64,000 nt of DNA from Methylorubrum rhodesianum. Lineage in GTDB: Bacteria; Pseudomonadota; Alphaproteobacteria; Rhizobiales; Beijerinckiaceae. This document shows, piece after piece, positions 8,903 through 17,380 of the stretch (position 1 is the first letter of the stretch; each line of letters starts with the position of its first letter). The translations under genes were made by a program, and so were the position numbers. Below the pieces are notes generated by a model. That model was not told where the DNA came from. It was given only the letters and a program-made list of their open reading frames with translations, and did no database searches. The stretch spans positions 83,190 to 147,189 of the forward strand of contig NZ_JACHOS010000016.1 of NCBI RefSeq assembly GCF_014199985.1, written 5' to 3'.

Positions 8903-10021
8903 ATGGCCCGCTTTCTTCTTCTCCTGTGCGTTCTGGGGATTGTCGGCGGGCTCGCTCTTCCTACCACGGCGCAGCCGGATCCCGCCGCTGCGTTGCAGGT
9001 CGGAACCGTCGTCGCCCAGCGCCGGCCCATCGATCAGGCACTCGATTTCGTCGGTCGCGTCGAGGCGGTCGGCCGCGTCGAGGTGAGAGCGCGGGTGACC
9101 GGCTTCCTCGAAGACGTCCTGTTCAAGGAAGGCGAGCCGGTCAAGGAGGGGGCGAAGCTCTATCGTATCGAGCCGGACCTGTTCGACGCCGCCGTCAAGC
9201 AGTCCGAGGGTGCACTGGAGCGCAGCAGGGCCGCGCAGGCGCTGGCAGCGATTCAGCTGCAACGGGCCCAGGAGCTGCTCGATCGCAATTCCGGCACGGT
9301 CGTCGCCCGCGATCAGGCCCGCGCCGCCCTCGATCAGGCGAAGGGCGCGGTCACGGGCGACGAGGCCAACCTCCAGACCGCCCGGATCAATCTCGGCTAC
9401 ACCCACATCCTCGCACCCATCGCCGGCAAGATCGGCCGCACGAGCGTGACCAAGGGGAATGTCGTCGGTCCCGACAGCGGGGTCCTGACCTCCATCGTCA
9501 GCCAAGACCCGATGTACGTCATCTTCCCCGTGAGCCAGCGCGAGTTTCTGCGCTTCCAAGAGCGCGGCAACCGGCCGGACCCCGGCAAGATCGGGGTGAA
9601 GATCCGCTTCCAGGACGGGTCCGATTACGGCCAGGCGGGCCGCCTCGACTTCGTCAACATCAGCGTCGACCGCACGACCGATACGATCCTGGTGCGCGCT
9701 GTCATGCCCAATCCCTCGGGCGTACTGCGAGACGGGCAACTGGTCCGTGTCGCCCTGCAGATCCAGGCGCCCGAGCAGAAGGTCGTCATACCGCAGGCGG
9801 CGCTGATCGCCGATCAGGGCGGTGTCTACGTCTTCGCCGTCGAAGACGGACGGGCGGTGACGAAGCGGGTCAAGCCCGGCCAGGGCGGCACCGGGCCGAA
9901 CACCGTCATCGAAGAGGGTCTGTCGGGCGGCGAACTCATCATCGTTGATGGGCTGCAGCGGGTTCGGCCCGGCGTGGCCGTGCGCGCGAGTCCGGTCGGC
10001 CCGTCAGCCAGCAGGACGTGA
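8903..10021 (+). CDS. RND efflux periplasmic adaptor (membrane fusion protein)
   Basis: A 372-aa HlyD/AcrA-type adaptor linking an inner-membrane RND pump to an outer-membrane channel. The signal peptide (residues 1-24) ends in TTAQ without a lipobox, so it is probably a soluble periplasmic protein. The barrel-sandwich (VEVRARVTGFLEDVLFKEGEPVKEG) is followed by an alpha-hairpin and the second half (LGYTHILAPIAGKIGRTSVTKGN), then beta-barrel and membrane-proximal domains ending GLQRVRPG. The RND pump starts four bases after its stop. No outer-membrane factor is encoded nearby, so a TolC-like protein must come from elsewhere. Substrate not predictable. Confidence 0.93.
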   Translation: MARFLLLLCVLGIVGGLALPTTAQPDPAAALQVGTVVAQRRPIDQALDFVGRVEAVGRVEVRARVTGFLEDVLFKEGEPVKEGAKLYRIEPDLFDAAVKQSEGALERSRAAQALAAIQLQRAQELLDRNSGTVVARDQARAALDQAKGAVTGDEANLQTARINLGYTHILAPIAGKIGRTSVTKGNVVGPDSGVLTSIVSQDPMYVIFPVSQREFLRFQERGNRPDPGKIGVKIRFQDGSDYGQAGRLDFVNISVDRTTDTILVRAVMPNPSGVLRDGQLVRVALQIQAPEQKVVIPQAALIADQGGVYVFAVEDGRAVTKRVKPGQGGTGPNTVIEEGLSGGELIIVDGLQRVRPGVAVRASPVGPSASRT

Positions 10022-10025
10022 GCCC

Positions 10026-13000
10026 ATGCTCTCCGCCATCTTCGTCGACCGGCCGCGCCTCGCGCTGGTCATCGCGATCGTAACATCGATCGCCGGCGCG
10101 CTGGCGCTTCTGACCATTCCGGTCGCGCAGTATCCGGACATCGTGCCCCCGCAGGTCTCGGTGACCACGACCTATCCGGGAGCCGCCGCGGACGTGGTGG
10201 AATCGACCGTCGCGCAGCCGATCGAGTCCCAGGTCGTGGGCGTCGACAAGATGATCTACATGAAGAGCGTCAGCGGCAACGACGGCAGCTATACGCTCAC
10301 AGGGTCGTTCGAACTCGGCACCGATCCCGACATCAATGCGGTCAACGTCAACAACCGGGTCCAGATCGCCCTTGCCAAGCTGCCCGAGGACGTCCGGAAG
10401 CAAGGCGTCACCGTCAAGAAGAAGTCTTCGGCCTTGCTCGGCGTCCTCGCCGTCTACTCGCCGAAGGCGACTCAGGACCCGCTCTTCATCTCGAATTACG
10501 TCACGATCAACCTGCTCGATCGCATCAAGAGCACGCCCGGCGTCGGCGACGCGACGCTCTGGGGGCCGCAGGACTATGCGATGCGGGCCTGGGTGCGTAC
10601 GGACCAGCTCACCGGCCTGAACCTGACCACGGGCGACGTCATAGCGGCGATCCAGGCCCAGAATGTCCAGGCGCCGGTCGGGCGGATCGGCGCCCGGCCG
10701 ATCTCGGACGAGCAGCAACTGCAGCTCAGCATCCAGACGCAGGGGCGCCTCACATCGGCCGACCAGTTCCGGAACATCGTCCTGCGCACCAACCCGGACG
10801 GGTCGGTGCTGCGGCTCGGCGACGTCGCCCGGATCGAGCTCGGCGCGGCCAATCTCGACCGCGAGACGCGGTTGAACGGCAGCCCGGCAACCGTGATCGC
10901 GATCTACCAATCGCCCGGCGCGAACGCCCTCACGACCCTGAAGGAGGTGGAGCGGCGCGTGGGCGAGTTGGCCAAGACCTTCCCCGAGGGATTGGCCTGG
11001 AAGGTCACCTACGATCCGACGACCTTCATCACCGAGACGGTGCACGAGGTGCAGAAGACACTCATCGAGGCCTTCGTGCTCGTCGTGATCGTGGTGTTCC
11101 TGTTCCTTGGCAGCGTGCGCGCCACACTGATCCCGATCCTGGCTGTGCCCGTCAGCCTGATCGGCACCTTCATCGTGCTGAAGGCGGTCGGCTATTCGGC
11201 AAACTCGGTCTCGCTCCTCGCCCTGGTGCTCGCCATCGGCATCGTCGTCGATGACGCCATCGTGGTGGTCGAGAACGTCGAGCGCGTCATGGAGGAGCAC
11301 CCGGAGCTGTCGCCGCGCGAGGCGACGAAGCGGGCCATGGCCGAGATCACGGCACCGATCATCGGGATCACGCTGGTCCTCCTCTCCGTTTTCGTCCCCG
11401 TGGCCTTCATACCCGGCATTTCGGGCGAGCTCTTCCGGCAATTCGCGGTCGCGGTCTCGGTCTCGATGCTGCTCTCGGCCGTCAACGCGCTCACGCTGTC
11501 GCCGGCCTTGTGCGGCGTGCTGCTGCGCCCGCATCACGGCCCGCGCCGGGGCATCATGGGCTTCGTCATGCGGGCGATCGACCGGGTCCGCGACGGCTAC
11601 GGCGCCGCCGTGGCGCGCATCGTGCGCCTCTCCGTCCTCGGCCTCGTGCTGGTGGGCGCGGCGGCCTATGGCACCGTGCAGCTCGCCAAGATCACCCCGA
11701 CCGGGTTCCTGCCGGAGGACGACCAGGGCGCCTTCTTCGTCGTGGTGCAGCTCCCCGAAGGCGCCTCGGTCGGTCGGACGTCCGAGCTCGTGAGCCGAGC
11801 CGAGGCCATCCTGCGCGAGGAGCAGGCCGTGGCCGACATCACCTCGGTGATCGGGCTCAACTTCATCGACAACTATTCGCAAGGGAACGCCGCCTTCCAA
11901 GTCGTCACGCTCAAGTCGTTCGAGGAGCGCAAGGACCCGGCCCAGAGCGCGGGCGCGATCATCGCGCGCCTCGGCCAGCGCTTCCGGGAGATCGAGGGCG
12001 GAACGGTGGTGCCGCTGGCGCCGCCGCCCATCATCGGCCTCGGCACCGGCGGCGGTTTCACCTACGTCCTGGAGGATCTGCGCGGCGGCGACCCGAAGGA
12101 ACTCGCCCAGGTGCTGCGCGGCCTCATCGTGGCGGCCAACGAGGAGCCGCGCCTCAACCGTGTCTTCAGCACCTTCTCGGCGACGAACCCGTCCATCTAC
12201 CTCGATATCGACCGCAACAAGGTCCAGATCCTCGGCGTGCCCCTGAACAACGTCTTTCAAGCGCTGCAGGCCTCGCTCGGCGGCTACTACGTCAATGACA
12301 TCAACCTCTTCGGGCGCACCTGGCAGGTGCAGGTCCAGGCCGAGGCGGGGGACCGGGCGAGGATCGACGACATCTACCGCATCAACGTCCGCAACAAGGA
12401 CGGCCAGATGGTGCCGCTGCGCAGCCTCGCCGAGGTCCGGGTCGTGGTCGGCCCGCCTGCGCTGATCCGCTACAACAACCTGCGCGCCGTCACCGTCCAG
12501 GGCTCGCCCGCCCCCGGCGTCTCCTCGGGCCAGGCGCTCGCCGCGATGGAGGCGGTCGCCGCCCGCACGATGCCGGCCGGCTTCGCGGGCGAGTGGACCG
12601 ATACGGCCTTCCAGGAGAAGCGAGCGGAGGGCAAGACGGCCATCATCCTCGGCTTCGCGATCCTGTTCGCGTTCCTGTTCCTCGTCGGCCTCTACGAGAG
12701 CTGGACGATCCCCGTGCCGGTGCTGCTCTCGGTCACGGTCGGCATTATCGGCGCCTACGCGGCGATGGTGTGGGGCGGGCTGACACTCGATCTCTACGCC
12801 CAGATCGGCATGGTGGTGCTGATCGGCCTTGCCGCCAAGAACGGCATCCTGATCGTCGAGTTCGCCAAGGAGCAGCGCGAGCAGGGCGTAGGCGTGCGCG
12901 AGGCGGCGACCGAGGGCGCCCGGCTGCGCTTCCGGCCCGTCATGATGACCTCCTTCGCCTTCATCCTCGGCCTGCTGCCGCTCGTCATCGCCACCGGCGC

Positions 13001-13211
13001 CTCGCAGCTCGCACGGCGCGACGTGGGAACTCCCGTCTTCGGCGGCATGATCGCCGCCTCCTTCATCGGCATCTTCGTGATCCCGCCCCTCTACGTGGTC
13101 TTCCAGAACCTGCGCGAGCGGGCCTGGGGCCTCGTGGGGAGGAAGGGCGCGAAACGGCCCAGGCCGGCCGGCGAGCCGGCCTCCACTTCGGGACACGTCC
13201 CGGCCGAGTGA
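10026..13211 (+). CDS. RND multidrug efflux permease, HAE1 type
   Basis: A 1061-aa AcrB-type proton-driven pump. It begins MLSAIFVDRPRLALVIAIV (TM1). The proton-relay pair lies in GIVVDDAIVVVENVE around residues 402-416, and the TM10 lysine motif AAKNGILIVEFAK lies around 936-948. These, plus the two large porter loops and duplicated architecture, place it in HAE1 (hydrophobe/amphiphile efflux) rather than heavy-metal efflux. Start at the ATG at 10026, four bases after the adaptor stop; the longer in-frame upstream extension would overlap the adaptor and lacks family similarity. Substrate unknown. The polyphosphate kinase gene begins 24 bases downstream and may share the transcript. Confidence 0.95.
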   Translation: MLSAIFVDRPRLALVIAIVTSIAGALALLTIPVAQYPDIVPPQVSVTTTYPGAAADVVESTVAQPIESQVVGVDKMIYMKSVSGNDGSYTLTGSFELGTDPDINAVNVNNRVQIALAKLPEDVRKQGVTVKKKSSALLGVLAVYSPKATQDPLFISNYVTINLLDRIKSTPGVGDATLWGPQDYAMRAWVRTDQLTGLNLTTGDVIAAIQAQNVQAPVGRIGARPISDEQQLQLSIQTQGRLTSADQFRNIVLRTNPDGSVLRLGDVARIELGAANLDRETRLNGSPATVIAIYQSPGANALTTLKEVERRVGELAKTFPEGLAWKVTYDPTTFITETVHEVQKTLIEAFVLVVIVVFLFLGSVRATLIPILAVPVSLIGTFIVLKAVGYSANSVSLLALVLAIGIVVDDAIVVVENVERVMEEHPELSPREATKRAMAEITAPIIGITLVLLSVFVPVAFIPGISGELFRQFAVAVSVSMLLSAVNALTLSPALCGVLLRPHHGPRRGIMGFVMRAIDRVRDGYGAAVARIVRLSVLGLVLVGAAAYGTVQLAKITPTGFLPEDDQGAFFVVVQLPEGASVGRTSELVSRAEAILREEQAVADITSVIGLNFIDNYSQGNAAFQVVTLKSFEERKDPAQSAGAIIARLGQRFREIEGGTVVPLAPPPIIGLGTGGGFTYVLEDLRGGDPKELAQVLRGLIVAANEEPRLNRVFSTFSATNPSIYLDIDRNKVQILGVPLNNVFQALQASLGGYYVNDINLFGRTWQVQVQAEAGDRARIDDIYRINVRNKDGQMVPLRSLAEVRVVVGPPALIRYNNLRAVTVQGSPAPGVSSGQALAAMEAVAARTMPAGFAGEWTDTAFQEKRAEGKTAIILGFAILFAFLFLVGLYESWTIPVPVLLSVTVGIIGAYAAMVWGGLTLDLYAQIGMVVLIGLAAKNGILIVEFAKEQREQGVGVREAATEGARLRFRPVMMTSFAFILGLLPLVIATGASQLARRDVGTPVFGGMIAASFIGIFVIPPLYVVFQNLRERAWGLVGRKGAKRPRPAGEPASTSGHVPAE

Positions 13212-13235
13212 GGAGCCGGAGACAGGAGCAGGGCG

Positions 13236-14072
13236 ATGCATGAGACCGAGCAGACCATGCTGAACGCACAGCCCGAGGCGGACGAGGACGAGCGGAGCAC
13301 GAAGCTCAAGCGGAAGGTCTACGAGAGGGAGCTGCGCAAGCTCCAGGTCGAGCTCTGCCACCTGCAGGAGGCGGTGCGGCAATCCGGCGAGCGCGTCATC
13401 GTCGTCTTCGAGGGGCGGGACGCGGCGGGAAAGGGCGGTACGATCAAGGCCATCACCGAGCGGGTCAGCCCGCGCGTGTTCCGCGTCGTCGCGCTGCCGG
13501 CGCCCTCGGACCGCGAGAAGACGCAGATGTTCCTGCAGCGCTACATCGCGCACTTCCCGGCCGCCGGCGAGATCGTGATCTTCGACCGGAGCTGGTACAA
13601 CCGTGCCGGCGTCGAACACGTGATGGGGTTCTGCAGCAAGGGGGAGTATCGTCGCTTCCTTGAGCTCTGCCCGCGCATCGAGCGCTTCATCGTCGGCGGC
13701 GGCATCCGGCTCATCAAATTCTGGCTGGAGGTCGGCAAATCGGAGCAGAAGCGCCGCTTCGAGGCCCGGATCAAAGATCCTCTCCGGCAATGGAAACTGA
13801 GCCCGATGGATCTCGAATCCTACAGTCGCTGGTACGACTTCTCCCGGGCCCGCGACGCCATGCTCGCGGCGACCGACACGGAGGAGGCTCCCTGGTACAT
13901 CGTCCGCTCGGACGACAAGCGCCGGGCACGGCTCAACTGCATCGCCCAGCTGCTTCACCTGATCCCCTACAAGACGGTGAAGCGCGAGGCCGTGAGCCTG
14001 CCGAAGCGCGGCCGGGACGACGCCTACGACGACAGGCTCCGGGACAGGCGTTTCGTGCCGGAGCTGTACTGA
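13236..14072 (+). CDS. ppk2: Polyphosphate kinase 2 family protein
   Basis: A 278-aa PPK2-type enzyme that transfers phosphate between polyphosphate and nucleotides. It has Walker A GRDAAGKGG at residues 60-68, Walker B/lid FDRSWYNRAG at 116-125 and a lid region with EQKRRFEARIKDP, all hallmarks of single-domain PPK2. Length fits one-domain PPK2 (about 230-300 aa). Whether it favours GDP/ADP phosphorylation or NMPs cannot be decided from motifs alone. The ATG at 13236 follows a purine-rich GGAGACAGGAG. It sits 24 bases after the RND pump, an odd pairing that may simply reflect read-through transcription. Confidence 0.92.
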   Translation: MHETEQTMLNAQPEADEDERSTKLKRKVYERELRKLQVELCHLQEAVRQSGERVIVVFEGRDAAGKGGTIKAITERVSPRVFRVVALPAPSDREKTQMFLQRYIAHFPAAGEIVIFDRSWYNRAGVEHVMGFCSKGEYRRFLELCPRIERFIVGGGIRLIKFWLEVGKSEQKRRFEARIKDPLRQWKLSPMDLESYSRWYDFSRARDAMLAATDTEEAPWYIVRSDDKRRARLNCIAQLLHLIPYKTVKREAVSLPKRGRDDAYDDRLRDRRFVPELY

Positions 14073-14087
14073 CGCCGGATCCCGGCG
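14073..14087 (+). terminator. Hairpin directly after ppk2
   Basis: Perfect 6-bp stem CGCCGG / CCGGCG with an ATC loop beginning right after the ppk2 stop codon. There is no T tract, so this is a weak terminator candidate at the end of the RND-ppk2 transcript. Confidence 0.3.
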
Positions 14088-14215
14088 CCCGCCGGACCCC
14101 GCGCTGACGATCTCGGGATGAAAGGCCGAGGCTCGCCCCGTGCGCCCCTGGGCGGCCGTTCACGGGGAGATCGGCGATCGCAGCGGCCTCGCGGGTGTCG
14201 GGTTGGAGCGCGCGC

Positions 14216-14998
14216 TTACGCCATGATGCTGAGGCCACCGTCCACGTAGACGGTCATCCCGGTCAGGTGGGCGGCGTAGGGCGTCGTCATGTAGGCGGCC
14301 GTGAGACCGACATCGTCGATGTCGACGAGTTCGCCGATGGGGGCCCGCTGCATCGCCTCGGCCAGAAGCAGATCGAAATCCTTCAGACCCGAGGCGGCGC
14401 GCGTCTTCAGGGGGCCGGGCGAGACCGCATGGACGCGGATGTCCTGCTGTCCGAGCTCGTAGGCGAGATAGCGGACCGCGCTCTCCAGCGCCGCCTTCAC
14501 GGGACCCATCAGGTTGTAGTTCGGCACCACCCTGTTGGCGCCATGGTAGCTCATGGTCAGGAGGGTGCCTCCCGTCGGCATCAGGGGCGCGGCGAGCCGA
14601 GCGGTGCGGATGAAGGAGTGGCAGGAGACGTCCATCGCCACCTTGAAGCCCTCCGACGAGCTGTCGATGAGCCGGCCTCGCAGATCTTGCCTGGGCCCGA
14701 AGGCGATGGAGTGCAGGACGATGTCGAGGCCGCCCCAGGTCTCGGCGATCTGCCGGAAGACGGCTTCGAGATCGCCGTCCCGTTGCAGGTCGCAGGGCAT
14801 GAACAGGGGCGCCTCGAGCGCCCGCGCCAGCGGCTCGATGAAGGGCCGCGTCTTTCCGTTCAGGTAGGTCAGCGCGACATCTGCCCCGAGCCGGCGGAAC
14901 GCCCGGGCGCAGCCGTAGGCGATGGAGTTCACGTCGGCGACGCCGAGGACGAGGGCACGCTGGCCTGAGAGCGCGTTGCCGTCGAGGATTGGTCTCAT
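14216..14998 (-). CDS. fabI: Enoyl-ACP reductase FabI-like SDR
   Basis: A 260-aa short-chain dehydrogenase of the FabI branch, which reduces enoyl-ACP in fatty acid elongation with NAD(P)H. The FabI-style cofactor motif GVADVNSIAYGCARAF replaces the usual TGxxxGxG (residues 19-34). The active-site pair is Tyr161 and Lys168 (Y-x6-K in YNLMGPVK), with the extra Tyr151 in SYHGA. ATG at 14998; the in-frame upstream extension is rejected because it overlaps the intergenic leader. It closes a minus-strand cluster pta - ackA remnant - small protein - fabI. A FabI beside phosphotransacetylase is a recurring arrangement in alphaproteobacteria, and such copies are often a second, non-housekeeping FabI. 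Confidence 0.88.
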   Translation of the reverse strand: MRPILDGNALSGQRALVLGVADVNSIAYGCARAFRRLGADVALTYLNGKTRPFIEPLARALEAPLFMPCDLQRDGDLEAVFRQIAETWGGLDIVLHSIAFGPRQDLRGRLIDSSSEGFKVAMDVSCHSFIRTARLAAPLMPTGGTLLTMSYHGANRVVPNYNLMGPVKAALESAVRYLAYELGQQDIRVHAVSPGPLKTRAASGLKDFDLLLAEAMQRAPIGELVDIDDVGLTAAYMTTPYAAHLTGMTVYVDGGLSIMA

Positions 14999-15073
14999 CG
15001 GTGAGCCTTCTGCGGCTTGCCGCGACCGGACGCGGTTGCGGGATGTCGGTCGCGGACTCAAACGTCGCGCAGG

Positions 15074-15568
15074 TCACTCGTGGCGTGTTTCCCAGGTGAG
15101 GAAGAGGCCCGCGTCGCCGGGCATGCCGTCCGGCCAATCGACGATCATCGCCTTCAGGCCGTAGCCGGCAGGTTGCAGACGGTCGCGCCAGAACTCGAAG
15201 GCTTGTCGCGGTCGACCGGTCAGGGTTTCGGGCCAGTCCTTCTCGAAGTTGTTGATGGCCCGGCCACGATCGCTGCACATCACGTCCGGAAAACGCATCA
15301 CGAGAAGTTCGTTGTTGCCCTGCTCAGCGGCGATCCGGAGCTTGTGCAGGAGGGTCTGCGTGATTTCGTGCACCTTCTTCGGGGTGAGTTCGACCGTTTC
15401 GGACAGCGTCTTGATCAGCTCGGCCCGCGCCTTTTCCTCACGATCACCCGCCTGCAGAGTCTTCTGCCCTCTCAGCTTGGCCGTGTAATCTCCGAGTTCG
15501 GCAGCGGACATGAAGGTTTCGTCCCCGAGCTCGTACCCGGCTGTCGGCTTCGTTTTCAGCGTTTCCAT
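15074..15568 (-). CDS. Conserved hypothetical protein in the pta-fabI cluster
   Basis: Not recognised. A 164-aa soluble protein, rich in charged residues in the first half (helical EEKARAELIKTLSETVELTPKKVHEITQTLLHKLRIA) and ending in an alpha/beta segment (LLVMRFPDVMCSDRGRAINN, FWRDRLQPAGYGLKAMIVDWPDGMPGDAGLFLTWE cut into pieces around residues 89-160). No signal peptide or membrane segment. It starts at the ATG at 15568 and overlaps by 13 bases the read-through end of the pta frame. FabI begins 75 bases downstream. The context suggests co-expression with the acetyl-phosphate/FabI genes; no function can be assigned. Confidence 0.72.
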   Translation of the reverse strand: METLKTKPTAGYELGDETFMSAAELGDYTAKLRGQKTLQAGDREEKARAELIKTLSETVELTPKKVHEITQTLLHKLRIAAEQGNNELLVMRFPDVMCSDRGRAINNFEKDWPETLTGRPRQAFEFWRDRLQPAGYGLKAMIVDWPDGMPGDAGLFLTWETRHE

Positions 15569-16842
15569 CTCGGGCTCCCATTGCTCGTAAGGTCGGTTGA
15601 GGCTGGATCCGGCGCGGTCCGTCGCGCACGCTGCGCGCGATCATCGGTTCCTCGTCCGTAGGGATGATCCGGGCGGCAAGGCGGGAGCCGTGCGGCAGCC
15701 CTGGGGACCGCTCGACATGTCGGCAGTCCCGTCGAGAGCGGACTTCGCCCAGGACGCGCTGCCCAGGACACGCTGCCCAGGATCCCGGCCCGCGCGGCCC
15801 CTCGGTCCCGCCGGTTTCGAAGACCCGGACCTTGAGGCTCGATGAGCCGGCGCTGGGGACGGAGGTCATCGCCTAGACCTAGAACCCGCCGCGCCCGCTC
15901 GGCGACGGCGACCAGGGAGGCCACCGCGCAGGAGGCGAGACGGGTCAAACGCGCATCGGCCCGGCTGGTCAGGATGATGGGAACCCGCGCCCCGAGCACG
16001 ATCCCGGCCGCGTCGGCGCCGGCCAGGAAAGTCAGGCTCTTCGCCAGGATGTTGCCCGCGACGAGGTCGGGAACAACGAGCACGTTGGCTCGTCCTGCCA
16101 CGGGCGAGTGGATCTTCTTGATCTGTGCCGCACCGAGATTGATGGCGTTGTCGAGGGCGAGGGGCCCGTCGAGCACCGCCCCGGTGATCTGCCCCCGGTC
16201 CGCCATCTTGCAGAGGGCGGCAGCGTCGAGCGTCGAGATCAATTTCGGGTTGACGGTCTCCATCGCCGACAGGATTGCGACCCGCACGGTCTCGACCCCG
16301 AGCGCGCGCGCGAGATCGATGGCGTTCTGCGTGATGTCGCGCTTCTCGTCGAGCGAGGGCGCGATGTTGACCGCGGCGTCCGTGACGATCAGAGGCGTCG
16401 GATGGCTGGGTACGTCCATGACGTAGCAGTGGCTGAGGCGGCGAGCGGTGCGCAGGCCGCCCTCCCGGCGGACCACCGCGGCCATCAACTCGTCGGTGTG
16501 GAGGCTGCCCTTCATGAGTGCCTCGGCCTCGCCGGTGCGAGTGAGCGCGACCGCCCTCTCGGCCGCCTCGTGGCTGTGCGCGGCTTCGCAGAGGCGGAAC
16601 GAGCTGATGTCGGCGCCGAGGGCCGCCGCGGCGGCCTCCACCTTCGCCTGCGCCCCGACCAGAATGGGTTCGATGATCCCGAGTTCCGCCGCTTCGAGCA
16701 CGGCGACGAGGGCAGCCTCGTCGCAGGGATGAGCGACCGCGACCTTCAGCTTCGGCAGCGCCCGGGCAGTCGCGATCAGGTGGTCGTATTTCTCGTGACT
16801 GCGTGGCCCGGGCACGGGGAGCTCCAGTGTCGAGGTCGGCAC
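15556..16842 (-). CDS. Phosphate acetyl/butyryltransferase with an abnormal C-terminal extension
   Basis: Phosphotransacetylase of the Pta/Ptb family (acetyl-phosphate + CoA to acetyl-CoA + phosphate). The family body spans about residues 15-324: KVAVAHPCDEAALVAVLEAA, the AEALMKGSLHTDELM motif, ILSAMETVNPKL, VPDLVAGNILAKSL and the C-terminal VPIILTSRADARLTRLASCAVASL. No MaoC domain precedes it. The GTG at 16842 (VPTSTLEL) follows GAGGAG and is preferred to the in-frame ATG far upstream. The family normally stops near residue 320. Here the frame runs on for about 105 Arg/Pro-rich residues into the acetate kinase remnant before stopping at 15556, so the tail is probably junk caused by the same deletion event. 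It may supply acetyl-CoA from phosphoketolase-derived acetyl-phosphate. Confidence 0.85.
   Translation of the reverse strand: MPTSTLELPVPGPRSHEKYDHLIATARALPKLKVAVAHPCDEAALVAVLEAAELGIIEPILVGAQAKVEAAAAALGADISSFRLCEAAHSHEAAERAVALTRTGEAEALMKGSLHTDELMAAVVRREGGLRTARRLSHCYVMDVPSHPTPLIVTDAAVNIAPSLDEKRDITQNAIDLARALGVETVRVAILSAMETVNPKLISTLDAAALCKMADRGQITGAVLDGPLALDNAINLGAAQIKKIHSPVAGRANVLVVPDLVAGNILAKSLTFLAGADAAGIVLGARVPIILTSRADARLTRLASCAVASLVAVAERARRVLGLGDDLRPQRRLIEPQGPGLRNRRDRGAARAGILGSVSWAARPGRSPLSTGLPTCRAVPRAAARLPPCRPDHPYGRGTDDRAQRARRTAPDPASTDLTSNGSPRWKR
15618..15869 (-). pseudogene. ackA: Acetate kinase remnant: both ends kept, core deleted
   Basis: An ATG at 15869, at the position where the normal acetate kinase gene would follow pta, opens a frame that begins MTSV..AGSSSLKVRVFE, the ackA N-terminal phosphate-binding signature (normally NAGSSSLK; the key Asn is Ser here). 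The same frame at 15633-15668 reads IIPTDEEPMIAR, matching the usual acetate kinase C-terminus (xIPTxEExxIA). Only about 48 unrelated residues lie between them instead of roughly 340, and they contain a 14-bp tandem repeat at 15747-15785. No functional kinase is possible. Assignment rests on the two terminal motifs and gene order. Confidence 0.72.
15747..15785. repeat. 14-bp tandem repeat inside the ackA remnant
   Basis: Unit GCCCAGGACGCGCT, then GCCCAGGACACGCT, then a partial third copy (GCCCAGGATCC). It sits in the scar between the preserved ends of the acetate kinase remnant and may mark the deletion junction or later slippage. Confidence 0.75.
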
Positions 16843-17380
16843 GATGGTCTCCTCTGGACTTCTACGGATAGGATTCGGGGCTTCGCGACGTCTCCAGACG
16901 GACGATCGAAGCCTGTCCGGTCGGGCGCCGCCGTGCCCAACCCGATCGCGTCGCACACGAATTTGCCCGGCCATCTTCGGCGCGTCGACAGGCATGAACT
17001 CATACGCTTCTGAGCGATTCTTACTTGATCGGAGGGGACGCGGCCGGTCGATTCATCCGGCGGAGCCCGGCTACACATCTGACTTTGATCATCGCCGCCG
17101 CCGAACAGCACTCTCGCGAGCTGGCGGGCACCGTCACGGATCCGACGGCGAGAGCGGTCCCGGCAGGGTCAGTGCGGCTCATCGGCCTGTCCATCCGCCC
17201 GAAACCGCTCACTTCCCCGACCATCGGCTGCGGCGGGACCGAGCGGCACGATCGGACGCGAACGGCGCCCTGCGGAAGCCGCGGGACGGACTTGAATGAT
17301 TATCAGCTAATTGATAGCTTCCTACTCGTACATTTCTGAAGCCTTGGGCACCATGGTCCAGGGACGAGGCGGACGGGTCG
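16843..17380. other. Divergent intergenic region between pta and marR
   Basis: 538 bases containing the promoters of the minus-strand pta cluster and of the plus-strand marR operon. The only clear element is the palindrome at 17301-17319. Short frames here have no recognisable products. Confidence 0.5.
17301..17319 (+). promoter_or_regulatory. Palindromic MarR operator candidate
   Basis: TATCA-GCTAAT-TGATA (17301-17316) overlaps a second inverted repeat AGCTA-ATTGA-TAGCT (17305-17319) in an AT-rich patch 62 bases before the marR start. MarR proteins bind such short palindromes and usually autoregulate, so this is the likely site controlling the efflux operon. Confidence 0.5.

Noticed and set aside
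9939..13958. Very long open frame on the minus strand opposite the first RND pump and ppk2
   Set aside because: Composition is His/Asp/Arg-rich, as expected for the complement of a GC-rich gene; it has no domain similarity and the plus strand has clear RND and PPK2 motifs.
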